NCBI RefSeq assembly: GCF_031626495.1
Contig: NZ_JAMQOJ010000003.1
Span: forward strand, 248,001-312,000
Reading direction: 5' to 3'
DNA length: 64,000 bases
Source: Natrinema sp031626495
GTDB lineage: Archaea; Halobacteriota; Halobacteria; Halobacteriales; Natrialbaceae
This document shows, piece by piece, positions 62,081 through 64,000 of the stretch (positions are counted from its first letter, which is position 1; every line of letters begins with the position of its first letter). The notes below the pieces were generated by a model. It had not been told where the DNA came from and did not search any database. It worked only from the letters and a program-made list of their open reading frames with translations. The position numbers and the translations under genes are program-made.

Positions 62081-62317
62081 GCAGCGTCCTCGGCTGCGCT
62101 TCGTCGCCTGTTCCCGGGCTCGCGTTTCGATGCCTACGTCCGGGTCGAACCGGCCGTGTCGTTAGGACGAAAGGTGTCAAATCCATCGCGTTCCGTATCA
62201 AATGCTTGTGTGTGAGTTTGATTGCTCTCCGAACCGTACGAACCACGGGTTTCCACTGTCGTCCCGACGCCCCGACGCATCGGCGACGAGCACGAAATCC
62301 ACGGGGGGTGAGACCAC

Positions 62318-62719
62318 ATGGTATCTACCGAGACAGAAACGGAGATAGAAGCGTACCTCGGGCGGGTTCCGAGCTGGCTCGCGGCGCTACCGGAACCGGC
62401 CGCAGACCACAGTTGGGGGATCGTCCGTGACCTCGAACTCGAGGAGACGAAGCTCGCGCAGCGGGAGAAAGCGCTCGCCGCACTCAGCGCCGCGGCAGCT
62501 ATCCAGTGTCCGTACTGCGTTCACTTCCACCGGGAGGAAGCGAAACTCGAGGATGTAACGGAACCGGAACTCGAAGAGGCGATCGCGGTCGCCGGCAACG
62601 TGCGACTGTTCTCGTCGGTCCTTCACGGCGCGGAGGTCGATCACGAGGAGTTCGCCTCCGAGACGGCGGAGATCGTCGAACACGTGAAGGAACAACAGGC
62701 AGCGGCCGGAGACGACTGA
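62318..62719 (+). CDS. AhpD-like (carboxymuconolactone decarboxylase fold) protein
   Basis: 133 residues. The motif IQCPYCVHFHREEAK contains the redox pair Cys-x2-Cys with the nearby His of AhpD-type alkylhydroperoxidases. EAIAVAGNVRLFSSVLHG is the second conserved helix. GGGGGGTGAG just before the ATG is a strong ribosome-binding site. Probably a thiol-dependent peroxide reductase; partner unknown. Confidence 0.85.
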   Translation: MVSTETETEIEAYLGRVPSWLAALPEPAADHSWGIVRDLELEETKLAQREKALAALSAAAAIQCPYCVHFHREEAKLEDVTEPELEEAIAVAGNVRLFSSVLHGAEVDHEEFASETAEIVEHVKEQQAAAGDD

Positions 62720-62751
62720 CGGGCGTTCCGTCAGTTATTTTTCGACAAGTG

Positions 62752-64000
62752 TCACCGATCGCTCTCGTCCTCGCTCGCGGCGGGGAGCGGAAACGAAAAC
62801 GTCGCGCCTTCTCCGGGCCGGGAGTCGACCCGGATCTCGCCGCCGTGGCGTTCGACGATCCGCTCGCAGAGCGCGAGGCCGATGCCCGCCCCGTCGTACG
62901 CCTCGCGGCTGTGCAGGCGATCGAACACCGTAAACACCCGGTCGTGGTTCTCCGGTGCGATGCCGATCCCTTCGTCGCGAACCGAAATCGCCCACTCGTC
63001 GTCGCGCCGGTTCGCGTCGACGTGGACTCGCGGCGGCTCGTCGCCGCTGTACGCGAGCGCGTTCGACAGCAGGTTTTGCAGGACCTGCCGGAGCTGGCTG
63101 GCGTCGCCCTCGACGCGGGGGAGGTCAGCGGTCGTGATCTCGGCGTCGGTTTCTTCGATCCGGACCTGCAAGTCCGCGAGCACGTGCTCGAGAACCTCGT
63201 TCAGATCCGTCGGCTCGAACGAATCCCCTCGCGTCTCGACGCGGGAGTATTCGAGGAGGCCGTCGATCATCTCGCGCATGCGCTCGGCCCCGTCGACCGC
63301 GTACGCGAGGAACTCCTCGCCGTCCTCGTCGAAGGCGTCGGCGTAGCGCTTCTCGAGCAGTTGCAGATAGCTCGTCACCATCCGCAGGGGCTCCTGTAAG
63401 TCGTGAGAGGCCGCGTAGGCGAACTGTTCGAGCCGCTCGTTCGACGCCTCGAGCCGATCGACCAGTTCCTCGAGTCGGCGCTCGCGTTCGACCTGCTCGG
63501 TGATGTCCTGCGCGAAACTCAGGCCGGCGGAAATTTCCCCGTCGGCGTTCCGGAGCGGCGTCGCCCACACCCGCCAGTCGTAGCCGCCGAACGTCGTCGT
63601 CGTACTGGTCGTGATCCCGTCCTCGACGGCGGCGCGGAACACCGGCTCGAGGTCCGCGACCGTCTCGTCGGAGAAGATCTCGGGGAGGGGATTCCCTTCG
63701 AGGCGGTCCCCGCTGGGCAGGCGCTCGCCGAGGAGGGCACCGTCCGCCAGCGTGTATCGCAGCTCCTCGTCGTAGACGCCGACCGCGCCGTTCGGGAAGT
63801 TCTCCGCGAGCGTGCGGTAGCGACGTTCCGACTCCTCGAGCGCTCGCTCGCGCCGTTTTCGCTCCGTGATGTCCCTGACGACACCGACTTCTTCGCGGTC
63901 GCCGTCGTCGGTCTCGATCGCCGCGAAGGACCCCTCTGCGGGGACGCGAGGTCCGTCCGCCGTCAGGAGTTCGGCTTCCATGGCGGGGCTACTCGCGTTC
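62752..64000 (-). CDS. PAS sensor histidine kinase (N-terminal part beyond the window)
   Basis: The frame is open to the window edge (SSPAMEAELL continues upstream), so the N-terminus is missing. Visible: the end of one PAS (VGVVRDITERKRRERAL), a second PAS (RYRTLAENFPNGAVGVYDEE to SFAQDITEQ), HisKA with YAASHDLQEPLRM (phospho-His), N box QNLLSNALAYS, G1 DEGIGIAPE and G2 GAGIGLALCERIVERHGG. No membrane segments are seen; a soluble sensor kinase, likely to pair with a receiver-only protein such as the one at 43843. Confidence 0.93.
   Translation of the reverse strand, partial: NASSPAMEAELLTADGPRVPAEGSFAAIETDDGDREEVGVVRDITERKRRERALEESERRYRTLAENFPNGAVGVYDEELRYTLADGALLGERLPSGDRLEGNPLPEIFSDETVADLEPVFRAAVEDGITTSTTTTFGGYDWRVWATPLRNADGEISAGLSFAQDITEQVERERRLEELVDRLEASNERLEQFAYAASHDLQEPLRMVTSYLQLLEKRYADAFDEDGEEFLAYAVDGAERMREMIDGLLEYSRVETRGDSFEPTDLNEVLEHVLADLQVRIEETDAEITTADLPRVEGDASQLRQVLQNLLSNALAYSGDEPPRVHVDANRRDDEWAISVRDEGIGIAPENHDRVFTVFDRLHSREAYDGAGIGLALCERIVERHGGEIRVDSRPGEGATFSFPLPAASEDESDR

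Noticed and set aside
1..64000. CRISPR array, rRNA genes, prophage modules or replication origin
   Set aside because: No regularly spaced direct repeats, rRNA signatures, phage structural genes or Orc1/Cdc6 gene with origin repeats were seen.

Overview
The window is a GC-rich, gene-dense stretch of a haloarchaeal chromosome. The evidence is the strongly acidic proteins, Tat signals and archaeal lipoboxes, and families largely confined to haloarchaea: bacterio-opsin-activator-type HTH regulators, HalOD1 domains, GfcR, DUF7344-like winged helices and the CdrL/CdrS/FtsZ2 cluster. Archaeal informational genes (rpl15e, RIO2, FtsZ2, tRNA-Tyr without encoded CCA) fit. Genus cannot be fixed from the sequence alone; a natrialbalean relative is plausible.

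Layout. 1-9.0 kb: C-terminal part of thrS, a lipoprotein, the sugar-catabolism regulator gfcR, the small subunit of methylaspartate (glutamate) mutase, a UspA protein, rpl15e, membrane proteins and the RIO2 kinase. 9.1-16 kb: a Tat-exported lipase-like protein with an exact 15-residue tail repeat, a lipoate ligase homologue, endonuclease IV, a methyltransferase, a GNAT protein and an ABC-2 exporter. 16-21.1 kb: regulators, a DUF4442 gene broken by one missing base, an alpha/beta hydrolase and the tRNA thiolase NcsA. 21.4-23.8 kb: the cell-division locus cdrL-cdrS-ftsZ2, with a cluster of GTCTTAC/GTAAGAC repeats in the cdrS promoter, then tRNA-Tyr. 24-38.5 kb: a secreted protein, a MacB-like ABC system, an Lhr helicase, a deacetylase, archaetidylserine decarboxylase, a DMT exporter and an RNase HI-like gene. 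38.5-45.8 kb: a signal-transduction block with four HalOD1 domains in three proteins, a 920-residue PAS/GAF/Bat regulator, a second HTH_10 regulator, a receiver protein, a 53-aa CxxC/HxxxxxH protein and a decayed receiver pseudogene. 45.8-50.8 kb: a K+ channel with RCK domains, a K+/H+ antiporter with its regulatory subunit, methylglyoxal synthase and an SDR. 50.9-56.7 kb: a DehI-like protein and two type-II haloacid-dehalogenase paralogues, with AI-2E, redoxin, a tautomerase pseudogene, HTH and VOC genes. 56.7-58.6 kb: an IS1341-type TnpB element with an end hairpin region and two small divergent genes. 58.6-64 kb: zinc-ribbon proteins, pyrF, a GTPBP1-like GTPase, an AhpD-like protein and a truncated histidine kinase.

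Most striking observations: (i) the repeated operator-like sites at cdrS-ftsZ2; (ii) two near-identical 15-bp palindromes (TGACAWACATTGTCA) 24 kb apart, each upstream of a different gene; (iii) mgsA next to a KhtT/KhtU-type antiporter pair, suggesting methylglyoxal-linked K+ efflux; (iv) a TnpB whose RuvC-II position reads GG instead of an acidic residue, with two small divergent genes and a second opposite-facing end hairpin; (v) three lesioned genes found by reading across frames (DUF4442, tautomerase, response regulator); (vi) three genes of under 60 codons in overlaps or operons (cdrS, the 53-aa C2H2-like gene and a HIT-type zinc finger) plus the 46-aa gene beside tnpB.
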